Assembly (NCBI RefSeq): GCF_001642955.1
Contig: NZ_LWSK01000024.1
Coordinates: forward strand, 1 to 62,029
Reading direction: 5' to 3'
Length of the DNA stretch: 62,029 bases
Source: Rubripirellula obstinata
GTDB taxonomy: Bacteria > Planctomycetota > Planctomycetia > Pirellulales > Pirellulaceae
In this document: piece by piece, positions 50,767 through 60,197 of the stretch
Numbering within the stretch: position 1 is the stretch's first letter
Layout of the letters: the number at the start of each line of letters is the position of its first letter
Position numbers and translations under genes: made by a program
Notes under the pieces: generated by a model
Seen by the model: only the letters and a program-made list of their open reading frames with translations
Databases searched by the model: none
What the model was told of the DNA's origin: nothing

Positions 50767-51735
50767 TTGAATGCTCCAACAGAAAACGAATCGAAGCTCA
50801 CTTCGGATGCCCAGCACACACTCGAAAAGCTTCTCGGCAATCTTCAAAGAGTCATTCGCGGCAAACCAGATTCACTGGAATTGCTGCTAAGTTGTTTGGC
50901 GGCGAAAGGGCACGCACTCCTTGAAGATGTTCCCGGAACCGGCAAAACGACGCTCGCCAAAACGCTGGCAATTTCGACGGGATGCGTGTTCAACCGTGTC
51001 CAGTTCACGCCCGACTTGCTTCCGTCGGACATCGTCGGTTCATCGATCTTGAATACGCGGGACAGCACGTTCAAATTCAACCGTGGACCGATCTTCGCCA
51101 ACGTGTTGTTGGCAGACGAAATCAATCGCGCGTCACCGCGAACCCAATCGGCGTTGTTAGAAGCGATGGGGGAACAGCAGGTGACCGTTGACGGACAAAC
51201 CTACCCGCTGGATTCACCGTTTCTTTGCATCGCGACTCAGAACCCGGTTGAATTTCATGGAACCTATCCGCTGCCCGAAGCACAGTTGGATCGTTTCATG
51301 GTTCGCTTGTCGCTTGGGTATGTTTCCGAAGAGGAAGAACTTCGCATCCTGCATGACCAGCGTTCGGCACATCCACTTGACGATTTGCAGGCAGTCGCCA
51401 ATGCGGATGCCATCGTTCAAGTCCAGCAAGCGGTCGAACTGGTTGAGATCGAAGATTCGGTGATGCGATATTTGTTGAGCGTGATTACTGCGACGCGAAA
51501 CCATGCCGCAGTTCAGTTGGGCGTTTCGACACGAGGCTCGTTGCAGTTCACGCGAATGGTTCGAGCATTGGCGTTGATGAAAGGACGCAGTTTCGTGATC
51601 CCCGACGACGTCAAAAAGCTAGCCGAACCCGTTCTCGCTCACCGATTGGTACTTGATACCCGAGCCCGTTACGCGGGAACCGAAAAAGCGGCACTGATTG
51701 GCGAGATCCTTCATCAATTGCCAGTCCCACGCTGA
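50767..51735 (+). CDS. MoxR-family AAA+ ATPase
   Basis: A 322-residue ATPase. Walker A is GTGKTT in LEDVPGTGKTTLAKTL (~58), Walker B LLADEINRASPRTQSALLEAM (~115), and sensor 1 TQNPVEFHGTYPLPEAQLDRFMV is typical of MoxR. A lid domain (about 230-320) follows with GVSTRGSLQFTRMVRALAL. MoxR proteins work as chaperones, usually beside a DUF58/vWA gene; none follows here. The start is TTG (TTGAATGCT); the ATG within it is out of frame. Confidence 0.93.
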   Translation: MNAPTENESKLTSDAQHTLEKLLGNLQRVIRGKPDSLELLLSCLAAKGHALLEDVPGTGKTTLAKTLAISTGCVFNRVQFTPDLLPSDIVGSSILNTRDSTFKFNRGPIFANVLLADEINRASPRTQSALLEAMGEQQVTVDGQTYPLDSPFLCIATQNPVEFHGTYPLPEAQLDRFMVRLSLGYVSEEEELRILHDQRSAHPLDDLQAVANADAIVQVQQAVELVEIEDSVMRYLLSVITATRNHAAVQLGVSTRGSLQFTRMVRALALMKGRSFVIPDDVKKLAEPVLAHRLVLDTRARYAGTEKAALIGEILHQLPVPR

Positions 51736-51783
51736 TCTGTTGCGGTAATCTGTCGTGATAACCTGTCGTGACAAGCAAAGCCT

Positions 51784-52947
51784 TCAATCTGTCGGCAGCA
51801 TCACCCACAATTCGGGACGACCGGCGTTGCAGTGGACCGCACGGACTAGCATCCCCATGCACGCCCACGATACGAACAATGTCATCCGCGCCGCATGCCA
51901 AGCGATTGGAAACGTGCTGGCCGATTCGTTTAGACGATTATCGACGCTTGGCACCGGATGAAAAATTGTCTCGATCAGCTTAGACCGCTTCGGTTCGTCA
52001 TCCTGCAAACGATCGAGCGTCTTGATCGCCTCGGAAAACGTCTCCGGTGCAGCGCCCTGGTCTATCACTTTGCGGTCAATCGCATGGGATGCTTGGCGGC
52101 TAAGTGATGGCAATGTTAAAAGTCCAAGGAACGTCCACAGCGTGAATCCCAAGCACGTCATCGCAAGTTCACCAACGCTAGTCACGCCAGCGCCGGGCAA
52201 CATCGCTGAGAGAACGAATCCGATAATCACCCAACCCAGCGCGAGCACCATTCCGCGCGAACGACTGCCGCTTTGGATCGCTTCCAGACGTCTCGCGATC
52301 GTTACTGCAACTTGTTCTGGACTCAACTTGCTGAGCGACGCTGACGGAACCACGATCGATTCCATTCCCGGCAAGCCAACAACGCCACCGGTGAAACCTG
52401 TATCGTGATGATCCAGCACCACAATCGGTTTTGGTTTCCACCCCCACTGTGCCGTCCGCTGAAGTGCAGCCGACATAACAGCATCATTCGTTGGATGATC
52501 GCCCGAATGTTTTGGCAACGACGCCGTTAGCCGACCAATTCGCAGTTGGAAAGCAACATGAAACAACCCAATGCAAAGCACGGCAAAGGAGGCACCGATC
52601 AATCCGAACGAGCGTCCCATCGCCAAGATCGTAACACCCGCGAACAGAAACAAAGTCGCTTGCACGACCACGCCGCGAAGCCAATTTGCCATGAACGCGG
52701 TTGCCGTGATCGTGTTGGGACGCGAACGGTTAGGAAGCAGGAAGCCGCCAAGCAGATCTAGCGGCAACATCAATGCGACTAAGCAACCCATCGCTGACAT
52801 CAAACCAAGCAGGTCCGCGCCGCTCCAAACGTTGCTGCTGGGCAGCCACTCCAGCGGCAAGCCGGTCGCCAACAGAAAGGTGCTGATCAAGACAAGCGAC
52901 CCGACGCCGGAAATGCCAAGCCACAACCGAGAACGCGCGTATGTCAT
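51784..52947 (-). CDS. M48-like membrane protein lacking the zinc motif
   Basis: A 387-residue protein with four hydrophobic segments in the first 160 residues and two more at about 250-305. The segment LSPEQVAVTIARRLEAIQSGSR lies where M48 peptidases have L-S-x-x-E-x-x-A-V-x-A-H-E-x-x-H; the HExxH is replaced by R-R-L-E-A. The following helix and F-H-P-V-P-S-V-D-N-R-L (the H-P-S-x-x-x-R-I of M48) keep the family pattern. I infer an inactive homologue of an HtpX-like protease. It is convergent with moxR. Confidence 0.72.
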   Translation of the reverse strand: MTYARSRLWLGISGVGSLVLISTFLLATGLPLEWLPSSNVWSGADLLGLMSAMGCLVALMLPLDLLGGFLLPNRSRPNTITATAFMANWLRGVVVQATLFLFAGVTILAMGRSFGLIGASFAVLCIGLFHVAFQLRIGRLTASLPKHSGDHPTNDAVMSAALQRTAQWGWKPKPIVVLDHHDTGFTGGVVGLPGMESIVVPSASLSKLSPEQVAVTIARRLEAIQSGSRSRGMVLALGWVIIGFVLSAMLPGAGVTSVGELAMTCLGFTLWTFLGLLTLPSLSRQASHAIDRKVIDQGAAPETFSEAIKTLDRLQDDEPKRSKLIETIFHPVPSVDNRLNESASTFPIAWHAARMTLFVSWACMGMLVRAVHCNAGRPELWVMLPTD

Positions 52948-53003
52948 CGCAATGACTCCGACGAATTAGAATTGACGAAAAGAATTTCTGACGCAATAAA
53001 TTC

Positions 53004-53168
53004 TCAGCCCTTCTTTTCCAACTCGTCGAGTTGCTTGCCGATCTCTTCCGCTTCGGCCCGCTTCGCATCACTCTTCTTTCGATTAACCGTCGAAAGATCA
53101 AAAGACTCCTGCATCAGCTTGTTGTATTTCTCTTGCAGTTTCTCTTTACTGTTACCCGATCCGAACAT
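53004..53168 (-). CDS. Small DUF6435/Lacal_2735-like protein
   Basis: A 54-residue protein, MFGSGNSKEKLQEKYNK at the start, with QESFDLSTVNRKKSDAKRAE and a coiled end EEIGKQLDELEKKG. The S-T-V-N-R-K-x-S-D-A-K block is characteristic of this small family, found in many marine bacteria; function is unknown. It is entirely charged and helical. It starts with ATG at 53166-53168 and its TGA is at 53004-53006. It is 56 bp upstream of the M48-like gene on the same strand and may share its transcript. Confidence 0.8.
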   Translation of the reverse strand: MFGSGNSKEKLQEKYNKLMQESFDLSTVNRKKSDAKRAEAEEIGKQLDELEKKG

Positions 53169-53443
53169 CGCCTGATTCTCCGTCGAAATTTTTAGAAATG
53201 GTTTCGCTTGGATTGTGGCGACGCGTCAATGGCCAGCGAGACCGACCAGTTGGCTTGATAACTTGGCTTGACCGGAGTCCGCATCATTTTGCAGCGAAAA
53301 AAACGCGACGAATCGGCCGAATCGATCCATCTACGACGTTTTTTCGATCCTCGTCTGGTATCGAAACACAGTCTCGTATCGAAACACAGGTGATTAGGAT
53401 ACAGTTCGCGAACTCATTCTTTTTTTTATTGGCCGAGGAAATC

Positions 53444-53743
53444 ATGTCAAAAGTTGATCAAGAAGCACCACAGAAAGTTGAAACCGCGGCCCAATCTGAC
53501 CACACGGTAACGATCAAGACGCAAATTCTGGAAATTACCGGCAGACCACCGCGACTGCATCACGTCGAAGTGTGTCAGCATCACAACGGGAACTACCGTG
53601 TCAACGTTTGGGAGAATCTGGCACCAACCGGCGACTCCGAATACTCCACCACCGTTCACATTGGTGCATCGTACTACTTAAAAGTTTCCGACTCCGGCGA
53701 GATCCTCAGCAGCAATCCGCCGTTGGCCCAGCGCCGCTTCTAG
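53444..53743 (+). CDS. Hypothetical protein
   Basis: A 99-residue soluble protein without a recognised family. A flexible head (about 20 residues) leads to a beta-rich, His-containing middle (PRLHHVEVCQHHNGNYRVNVWENL) and YSTTVHIGASYYLKVSDSG. A GAGGA ribosome site (53435-53439) with 5-nt spacing fixes the ATG at 53444, against the open frame to 53198. Confidence 0.7.
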   Translation: MSKVDQEAPQKVETAAQSDHTVTIKTQILEITGRPPRLHHVEVCQHHNGNYRVNVWENLAPTGDSEYSTTVHIGASYYLKVSDSGEILSSNPPLAQRRF

Positions 53744-54044
53744 TAGCCCATGTCAGCTCAATCATCGGTTAGGAGGTAGCGGAAGTCGCGTAGACTTTCG
53801 GCGTCCCCCTCGTAGCCGAAACTCTTGGCGAGTTCCGCTACCCGAAAATTGAGGTGACGCGGAATACTAGCAGCCTCAAGCAGAACTATTCGACAGCCGG
53901 TCAGCGACCCGACCAAGGAACTGTCCCGAAATAGCTTCCCGGTTTTCCCGTACCTGGTCCCGCCAGGGTTCAGTACCTGCTCAGTCCATCATTAGCTGTC
54001 CCCGACTGAACCCTGGCGGGCCCAGCTACGAAAAGGCACATCGA
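53744..54044. repeat. Repeat region with family B hairpin
   Basis: Holds ggaggtagcggaagtcgcgt / gagttccgctaccc arms (about 53770-53842) and, after ggaactgtcccgaaata (53927), a full family B hairpin (53950-54030) with ccgccagggttcag and ctgaaccctggcgg arms. No gene. Confidence 0.75.
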
Positions 54045-55793
54045 CTACCCTTGTCTCATGCAACACTTCTTGTATTTCTTGCCACTGCCGCATGGGCACT
54101 GTGCGTTGCGTGGCGTGCGGTCGTCGCTTCGCGTCGTTGTTGTTGCAGCAGGTTTCGCAACTGGCTGCAAAGCTGGCTTCAAAGCTGGCCGGGGCAGACG
54201 TTGGCGGCTAGGTTTCTCTTTGTACGGATTTGACCCAAACATAACGCCTTCCGTAATCATCCTTTTGGCATTGCGATAGACTCGCGCCCGCTCCAACACC
54301 TGCTTCTTCGCGAACTCGGCATCTTGCGACATTCGGCGTAGGGTATCGAGCGGCATAAGATACTCGACATCTTCTCGCCCAAAGGCCTCTTCAAGAATTT
54401 GTTGATGCGACGTCGATGTGAAGAAAGCCAGTTGCTCGGCATAAGACGTTATCAACATCGATTCGCCATCGAGCGCCCGTCGAAGGCCAGCGACCAGAGC
54501 GTCGATCGCAAACTCGCGATCCAAGTTGCCTTGGTGGCAAGCTTGCATGTAAACCTCCACCATTTCGCGGCGATCTGCGGCGCTTCGATTGGCGTCCCAA
54601 ATCCACTGTTCAACGAACTCGTATTGCGGCAATGGTGTCAGCGCGACTGCTTGCACGATCAAATCGAACTGATCCCCAAATAATGCCTCGCGATCGTCTT
54701 GGGGTAGCTGCATGATTTTTTGCAGCAGGTCCGTGGGCAGCGGCATCTGACCGGAAATCGTCAACACTAAACCAAGGTAAGCACCGGTTCCAACCCACGC
54801 TTCCGAATCGCGATCGTACCGATCGACCTCTTCACGAATCATCTCGATGATCGCAGTGTACATGTTTGCAAACGCGACATCGGCTGATTCAACAGCGTCT
54901 TGCGGAAAGTTGTCGTCGGTCGATTGCCGAATTTGATCCACTAAGTAGGGAATCGCCGATTCGGCAATCTGCGAACTTCGATTAGACCTATCGTTGACTC
55001 GATAAGTCGCATCGATGGGATCCAAATCTTCGCTACAGTAACTGAAGTACCAGGTGCTCAATTCACTTGCCGGATCGTTCCAGGTATCTTCGTTGACATC
55101 AATGAGACCGTGGAATCCCACGCTTTCCCAGTCCACAAGTCGGATATGGTCTGTGTCGATTTGCTCGCGAGCGAAGCTTGAACGGACGGCGACATCAATC
55201 GATTCGGTGTCGCCATCAGAAAGGTCCATCAATTCGCCTATGATCAGCGCCGACTGTAGATCGTATCGTTGATCGCTACGCTCTTCCAAACGATTAACAA
55301 ATAGCTCCAACGCATCGAGTCGTTCTAGGTTCCCCATCGACACCGCCAATGTCATGCCGCGAAACAACGATCCCGCATTGAGATTGTTCAATTCAGGTTG
55401 ATCCACCATTCGTTTGATCCAGCCAAGGACCTCAGACGCATTTTGGTCCTCAAAAAAACCAGCTACCAGACGAGGCATCGCCTCTGTCAACAAATCACCC
55501 AACAGAAAATCGATTGACTTTTCAGGTAGCATCAACAGGGATTCGATCAGGGCTTGATCTTCCTGCTTCGCGATCGGCACCAATAAACCAAAAGCGAAGA
55601 ACACTGAATTCGGTTCGCTGCCCAGACCACCTCCAACGGACTCGACCGCCTTTCTGACCGTGGTCGCTAGCGGATCATGAATCGCGTCACCTCGCGAGTG
55701 CAGTTCGCGGATCAAACCGATCGGCAAAACCGACCTTGGGAAACGCCCAAGGTTGCGGATCAATTGCTCTGTCGTAATTTGTTCAACTGGCAT
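54045..55793 (-). CDS. DUF1186-like protein with C-terminal SEC-C zinc motif
   Basis: A 582-residue soluble protein. The N-terminal half shows DUF1186-like helical repeats (VEQITTEQLIRNLGRFPRSVLP, SIDFLLGDLLTEAMPRLV). A second helical half follows. The end is a SEC-C motif, AQCPCGSGKKYKKCC (C-x-C-x8-C-C), preceded by a Lys/Pro/Ala-rich basic linker. SEC-C domains bind zinc and often mediate SecA or ribosome contacts; no partner is visible here. The frame runs to 55919, but the ATG at 55793 starts the family-like sequence; this start is uncertain. Confidence 0.8.
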   Translation of the reverse strand: MPVEQITTEQLIRNLGRFPRSVLPIGLIRELHSRGDAIHDPLATTVRKAVESVGGGLGSEPNSVFFAFGLLVPIAKQEDQALIESLLMLPEKSIDFLLGDLLTEAMPRLVAGFFEDQNASEVLGWIKRMVDQPELNNLNAGSLFRGMTLAVSMGNLERLDALELFVNRLEERSDQRYDLQSALIIGELMDLSDGDTESIDVAVRSSFAREQIDTDHIRLVDWESVGFHGLIDVNEDTWNDPASELSTWYFSYCSEDLDPIDATYRVNDRSNRSSQIAESAIPYLVDQIRQSTDDNFPQDAVESADVAFANMYTAIIEMIREEVDRYDRDSEAWVGTGAYLGLVLTISGQMPLPTDLLQKIMQLPQDDREALFGDQFDLIVQAVALTPLPQYEFVEQWIWDANRSAADRREMVEVYMQACHQGNLDREFAIDALVAGLRRALDGESMLITSYAEQLAFFTSTSHQQILEEAFGREDVEYLMPLDTLRRMSQDAEFAKKQVLERARVYRNAKRMITEGVMFGSNPYKEKPSRQRLPRPALKPALQPVAKPAATTTTRSDDRTPRNAQCPCGSGKKYKKCCMRQG

Positions 55794-56037
55794 GAATGAC
55801 TGATAATCGCCGGTTAGCTTCAACATGTCTGGATTCGTGCGGATTAATTGGAAGGTTCCTGAATTGGAAGCATCAGAAACAATTTTGGTCGTAAAGAGAA
55901 TACTGCCCAAGTCCCTCATCCGACAACGTCAATAGAAATTGCGGACTGACGTCGAGGTGCTGAGAAGCGAAAGCCATTGAGTCGATCCTAACGATGCAGG
56001 ATCACTGATCTTCTGCCAAGCAACGTGCTCCTTTTTG

Positions 56038-56101
56038 ATAGTCGCCTTTCGCTCCGCGAAAGCAGCGAATTCGCTACTTTCGCGGAGCGAAAGGCGACTA
56101 T
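56038..56101. repeat. Perfect hairpin (family H)
   Basis: 25-bp perfect arms at 56038-56062 and 56077-56101 (atagtcgcctttcgctccgc inward) with a 14-nt loop, between two minus-strand genes. Degraded copy at 6624-6690 and a partial one near 34995. Confidence 0.85.
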
Positions 56102-56121
56102 GAAAACGGACGTTACGCTGC

Positions 56122-57138
56122 TCAAGCCCAGCGGTCACGCCACTTTGGCTTTTCGCTGTGCCAAGGGACACCCGCCTCGAACATCGCCAGATAATACCGC
56201 ATGTCCTCTTTCTGGTGCTCGTCGGTCACAAGCGTGATGGCCTTTTTCTGGACCGCGATCGCAGACCGAAAATCGCCAAGTTCTGCGTGAGCGGTAGCGA
56301 GATATTCCAGATTCTCTGCGTCACGATTGTCCGTCATCTCACACACTTCGTTGAGCAGTTCGACTGCACGCGAACCGTTGCGAACACGACGTTGCGGACA
56401 CGTCGCCAAAAAAGAGCCGAGGACTGCACGGCGCATCAATGAATCGGGATCAAGTTCAAGAGCTCGTTCGTAGTCGGCGAGTGCTTTGGCGTATCGTCCT
56501 TTGCGGTTCCAGGCGATGCCGCGACTGTTGTGCGTGAGTGAATTCTTTGGGTTGTTGGGATCAAGCTTGATCGCTCGTGTAAAATCAGCGATCGCCTTGC
56601 GCAACTTGCCGAGACATACCCAGGTGTTGCCTCGATTGTGGAAAGTGTCCGCCGACTTGGAATCAAGTTGAATGGCAAGATCGAAATCCGCTATCGCGCT
56701 GCGGTAATCGCCAAGATCGTGCCAAGCGAGAGCTCGAAAACCACACGCCTTGGCATGCCGAGGGTCGCGACGTATGGCTTCATTGAAATCCTCAATCGCT
56801 TCGGCGAATGATCCCCGCATCCTGTAGGCACGACCGCGGTTGTAGTGAAAGTGGATCAGGAGTTCGCTTGTGGGACTGCGGCAGATCGCTGCCGTATAAT
56901 CCGCAATCGCTAGGTCATGATCACCCTTTGCGCAAAACGCCAGCCCACGGTTGTTAAGGACTTTGACGAGGTCAGCGTCCCAAGACAAAGCCTTATCAAA
57001 GTCCGCGATTGCGTTGTTATATTCTTCCTTCTTCAGCCAAGCCCAGCCACGTCGGCTCAAAGCGTCAACATCATCCGGGCACGCTTCAAGCGTCTCAGTC
57101 GAATCCGCGATCATACGATCCAGTTTTTGTACGTTCAT
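56122..57138 (-). CDS. Tetratricopeptide repeat protein
   Basis: A 338-residue soluble protein consisting mainly of TPRs (about seven, from residue ~25 to ~245). Repeats show the W-x-x-x-G and A-x-x-D-F/Y pattern: RGWAWLKKEEYNNAIADFDKAL, RGLAFCAKGDHDLAIADYTAAI, RGRAYRMRGSFAEAIEDFNEAI, RALAWHDLGDYRSAIADFDLAI, RGNTWVCLGKLRKAIADFTRAI, RGIAWNRKGRYAKALADYERAL. The C-terminal 90 residues hold one more repeat and a Trp-rich tail. It acts as a scaffold; the partner is unknown. The ATG at 57138 is preferred over an upstream TTG. Confidence 0.9.
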   Translation of the reverse strand: MNVQKLDRMIADSTETLEACPDDVDALSRRGWAWLKKEEYNNAIADFDKALSWDADLVKVLNNRGLAFCAKGDHDLAIADYTAAICRSPTSELLIHFHYNRGRAYRMRGSFAEAIEDFNEAIRRDPRHAKACGFRALAWHDLGDYRSAIADFDLAIQLDSKSADTFHNRGNTWVCLGKLRKAIADFTRAIKLDPNNPKNSLTHNSRGIAWNRKGRYAKALADYERALELDPDSLMRRAVLGSFLATCPQRRVRNGSRAVELLNEVCEMTDNRDAENLEYLATAHAELGDFRSAIAVQKKAITLVTDEHQKEDMRYYLAMFEAGVPWHSEKPKWRDRWA

Positions 57139-57159
57139 ACCGGATGGATTGTACTTCAA

Positions 57160-57636
57160 GTTTACGCGGGCAACCTCTGGGCCGCTAAAAGTTTGGGGTT
57201 GCAGCAGTTCTCGTTTGCGCAGGTTTCATTCTCATCGCGATGGTCACTGCTTCCGCCGGGCTTGCCCCGCAGCGGAAATCGATCGAGGTGCCTCCGACGA
57301 TTCGAATGGCCGCATTGGACTGAAAGCAGAACAATTCTGAATTTCAAAACACGATGTCATTACCAAAGATTTAGCGGTCCAGGTGAAACCCAACGCCATG
57401 AAGAGTTTTGGTCCAGGAAAACACGTGTTAAATCGTTTAGCCGCGTGGGCATCGCCCCGCGCGTTGTGCTGGAACCGAACTCGCGGGGCGATGCCCACGC
57501 GGTTAAACGGTTTGGAAATCCTTCACGGCGTTGGGTGGGACCATTGAAAATTCGGCCTGGATGCAACTTACAGAAACCTACACGGTGGCGTTCACCCAAA
57601 AGTGTCGAACTTTTTACCCTGGCTCCATTCTTACCA
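57160..57636. repeat. Family I and C repeats
   Basis: A family I copy at 57181-57372, lacking both the inner half present at 14783-14930 and the MITE-like insert. Then family C: an inverted pair gtttagccgcgtgggcatcgcc (57437) with ggcgatgcccacgcggttaa (57486), and ccaacgccatgaagag (57390) / ccttcacggcgttggg (57520). No gene. Confidence 0.8.
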
Positions 57637-58638
57637 TCACTCGATCACCTCATGCCCATGCCTTGTTCCCATCGCGTGCCAAATTTCAATATCGATCGAA
57701 TCGGTAATCGACGACACCGAACCGTCCACCCTCGCGGCCTGCACCAAGCCTGTGTGATGGCTGCGTGAGTTGATGGTCGCGTAAGTTGGGTTTCCCAGGT
57801 TGCCGTCGTTGCCTTCTTGCCATGAATTGAAATCCGTCTGTTCGTGCAGTTGACCGGCGTTGGTGTGGTGAACGTCGCTGTTGGGTGACAACGTCGTCGT
57901 GAATCCTGTGTGGTGGACTCGTCCGTCGGGCCATTCGGTGTGGCCGGTGTTCTTGAACTGGGCACCACTGTTTACGATCGCTTCGACTTCGGCTTGTGTT
58001 CGTGGCATGTCCGTTGTCGAAGGGCCTCCGTTGCGAGTGTATGGCGTCCACGATTTAACCTCGGCGGTCAGCAAAGTGTGGCTGGTTCCATCGAGGCAAT
58101 CGCGAAAGCTAAAGAATGCGTTGGGGTGGAACATCCCGTCACCACCTTGGCCATTGGTTGGGTCAAAGACGAACCAAGTGCCGAAGTTGAAACCGTAGTT
58201 GGTCGGGTACAGCGTCGGCCGTCCGTCGCTGAAGACGCGTTCTTGGTCGCTGCCGGGATCACTGGGGCAAGCGTAGGTTGGGATCTTCAAGCCATCGATG
58301 AAGGGTTGATCATCCCAAGCGACCGACAGGTCGATGCCTTCGAAGACGTTGCCTTGTTCCAGGAAAGGCAGGATCCGTCCGTGGACGCCCCACGAACCGT
58401 TGTGAGCGATGCCGGAACCACCAAGGTCGACCAAGGCCGAAGGCGGGAATTTCTTGAACGCACTTTGATAATTGTGAACGGCCAAGGCGATTTGTTTGAG
58501 ATGATTGCTGCACTGCATCCGACGAGCGGCTTCGCGTGCGGATTGCACGGCGGGCAGGAGCAGGCCGACGAGCACGCCAATGATGGCGATGACGACGAGT
58601 AATTCGACAAGGGTGAAGGCGGATCGTTTCGTTGGCAT
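57637..58638 (-). CDS. DUF1559 domain protein with prepilin-type N-terminus
   Basis: A 333-residue protein. The start KRSAFTLVELLVVIAIIGVL is a type IV prepilin/pseudopilin methylation motif (FTLVE) followed by a transmembrane helix. The domain begins PAVQSAREAARRMQCSNHLKQIALAVHNY, the DUF1559 hallmark, and ends with an H-x9-D-G segment (HHTGLVQAARVDGS). The family is greatly expanded in planctomycetes and is thought to be processed like pseudopilins. ATG at 58638 is chosen over TTG at 58641. It is divergent from the two-component genes. Confidence 0.93.
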   Translation of the reverse strand: MPTKRSAFTLVELLVVIAIIGVLVGLLLPAVQSAREAARRMQCSNHLKQIALAVHNYQSAFKKFPPSALVDLGGSGIAHNGSWGVHGRILPFLEQGNVFEGIDLSVAWDDQPFIDGLKIPTYACPSDPGSDQERVFSDGRPTLYPTNYGFNFGTWFVFDPTNGQGGDGMFHPNAFFSFRDCLDGTSHTLLTAEVKSWTPYTRNGGPSTTDMPRTQAEVEAIVNSGAQFKNTGHTEWPDGRVHHTGFTTTLSPNSDVHHTNAGQLHEQTDFNSWQEGNDGNLGNPTYATINSRSHHTGLVQAARVDGSVSSITDSIDIEIWHAMGTRHGHEVIE

Positions 58639-58856
58639 CAAGTTTCTCTATTTCAATGATTGGACACTCGCCGTACCGAGCGTTCGGCGATGCCGTCGTC
58701 TTTAAGCAGACGCCGTGCCAAGGGCTCGGAGTGGGAAACCACGACGTTTCAGCCGTCGCCCATCAACGCGATGGCGATACTTTCGCCACCGTCGGCGGAT
58801 TTTTAGTCGCGATTAGACGTCGTTCCATCTTCATCTTCTTCATTTATGATGGTTCC

Positions 58857-60197
58857 GTGTCCCATCCAGCAACCCCCTTTCGTTCTCTGCGTTTCCGGCT
58901 GCTCGCGCCCGTGATGGTTGCGGCCTTGGTCGCCGCAGTCGTGGTCGCAATGGGCTCGTATTGGTTGGGGGATCGACGGGCGGAAAGAGAACTGAGTCAA
59001 CGGTTCGATGGCATTCAACGGTCGCTTGCCGAATCAACGTTCCCGCTCAATCGCGTCGTGCTCGACCTGCTTGCCGATTTGACGCAAACGCAGCTTGTCG
59101 GAATCGATTCGTCGGGCAACGTGACCGACAGCACCATTGAACTAGTTGAAAACGCACGTCTTGATTATCGCATCCTCGCCTTCTCGACTCGCAACCAAAC
59201 GCAGCGAGCGGATCGAGTTGCCAAGATCGAAGTGCTTTTTGACAAACAGCAAATCGAAGCCAGTCGCCGCCGAGCCGCGATCCTGCCGCTGGCAACGGGG
59301 CTGTCCACGATCCTGGTTCTCAGCACGATCACGCTGATCGTTTCATCGCGTCTGGTCGGCCGCGTTAACAAATTGCATCGCCGAGTCGAACTGGTTGCCG
59401 CGGGCGATTTTGAATCGAAGGTGTCCGACCAAGTCGACGACGAAATCGGACGGCTCGGCAGTGCGGTCGACACCATGGCCACTGAATTGCGACAGCTTTG
59501 GAACCAAGTCAATCATCAACAAAGCGAAAAGTTGCTGCACCAAATCGCTGGCGGGATGGCACATCAACTGCGCAACAGTCTGACCGGTGCTCGGATGGCG
59601 GTTGAACTGCACGCCAAGCAATGTGAATCTGCCGATGACGAAGGCATCGGGGTTGCGATTCATCAAATCGAAGTCGCCGAGGATTACGTTCGTCGTTTGC
59701 TGTTGGTCGCTTCTGGGAATCAGGACGACGACCGCCCGATGAGCATTCACCAATGCTTTGAAGACGTGCGACGAAGCCTATCGCCGCTTGCCAAACACTT
59801 GCAGGTCGACATGTCATGGCGAGTCGTTGATTTAGAGGCGAATGATTCGACCTCGCAGTATTTGGTGTCGGATGGCCCATCCTGGATGGCGGCGGCCAGC
59901 AATTTGATTCACAACGCGATCGAGGCGGGCGATCGGATCGACGTCGCGTTGACGATTGACGATGCTGGTTGTCATCGTTTGACCGTCGCGGACAACGGTG
60001 CTGGAATCTCTGAAACGATCGCCGACGAATTGTTCGAGCCGTTTGTCACATCGAAACCCGAAGGCATGGGGCTGGGGCTATCAGTGGTCCAGCGAGCTGC
60101 CGAGCGGTTGGGCGGCGAAGTCCGTTGGCGTCGCAAAGAAGACCAGACCATTTTTGAACTGGAATCGAAAACAATGATCTCATTGGATTCAAAATGA
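58857..60197 (+). CDS. Membrane sensor histidine kinase
   Basis: A 446-residue kinase. A first transmembrane helix (LAPVMVAALVAAVVVAMGSYWL, about 15-37) and a second (about 145-167) enclose a small periplasmic sensor part. Then come a HAMP domain (about 168-222), an H-box with the phospho-acceptor His236 (GGMAHQLRNSL), the N-box NLIHNAIEAGD, G1 DNGAGIS, F-box LFEPFVTSKPEGMG and G2 GLGLSVVQRAAE. This layout is typical of the NtrB/AtoS-like partners of sigma-54 regulators. The start is GTG at 58857; the longer open frame would overlap the divergent DUF1559 start. It overlaps the regulator by ATGA. Confidence 0.92.
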   Translation: MSHPATPFRSLRFRLLAPVMVAALVAAVVVAMGSYWLGDRRAERELSQRFDGIQRSLAESTFPLNRVVLDLLADLTQTQLVGIDSSGNVTDSTIELVENARLDYRILAFSTRNQTQRADRVAKIEVLFDKQQIEASRRRAAILPLATGLSTILVLSTITLIVSSRLVGRVNKLHRRVELVAAGDFESKVSDQVDDEIGRLGSAVDTMATELRQLWNQVNHQQSEKLLHQIAGGMAHQLRNSLTGARMAVELHAKQCESADDEGIGVAIHQIEVAEDYVRRLLLVASGNQDDDRPMSIHQCFEDVRRSLSPLAKHLQVDMSWRVVDLEANDSTSQYLVSDGPSWMAAASNLIHNAIEAGDRIDVALTIDDAGCHRLTVADNGAGISETIADELFEPFVTSKPEGMGLGLSVVQRAAERLGGEVRWRRKEDQTIFELESKTMISLDSK

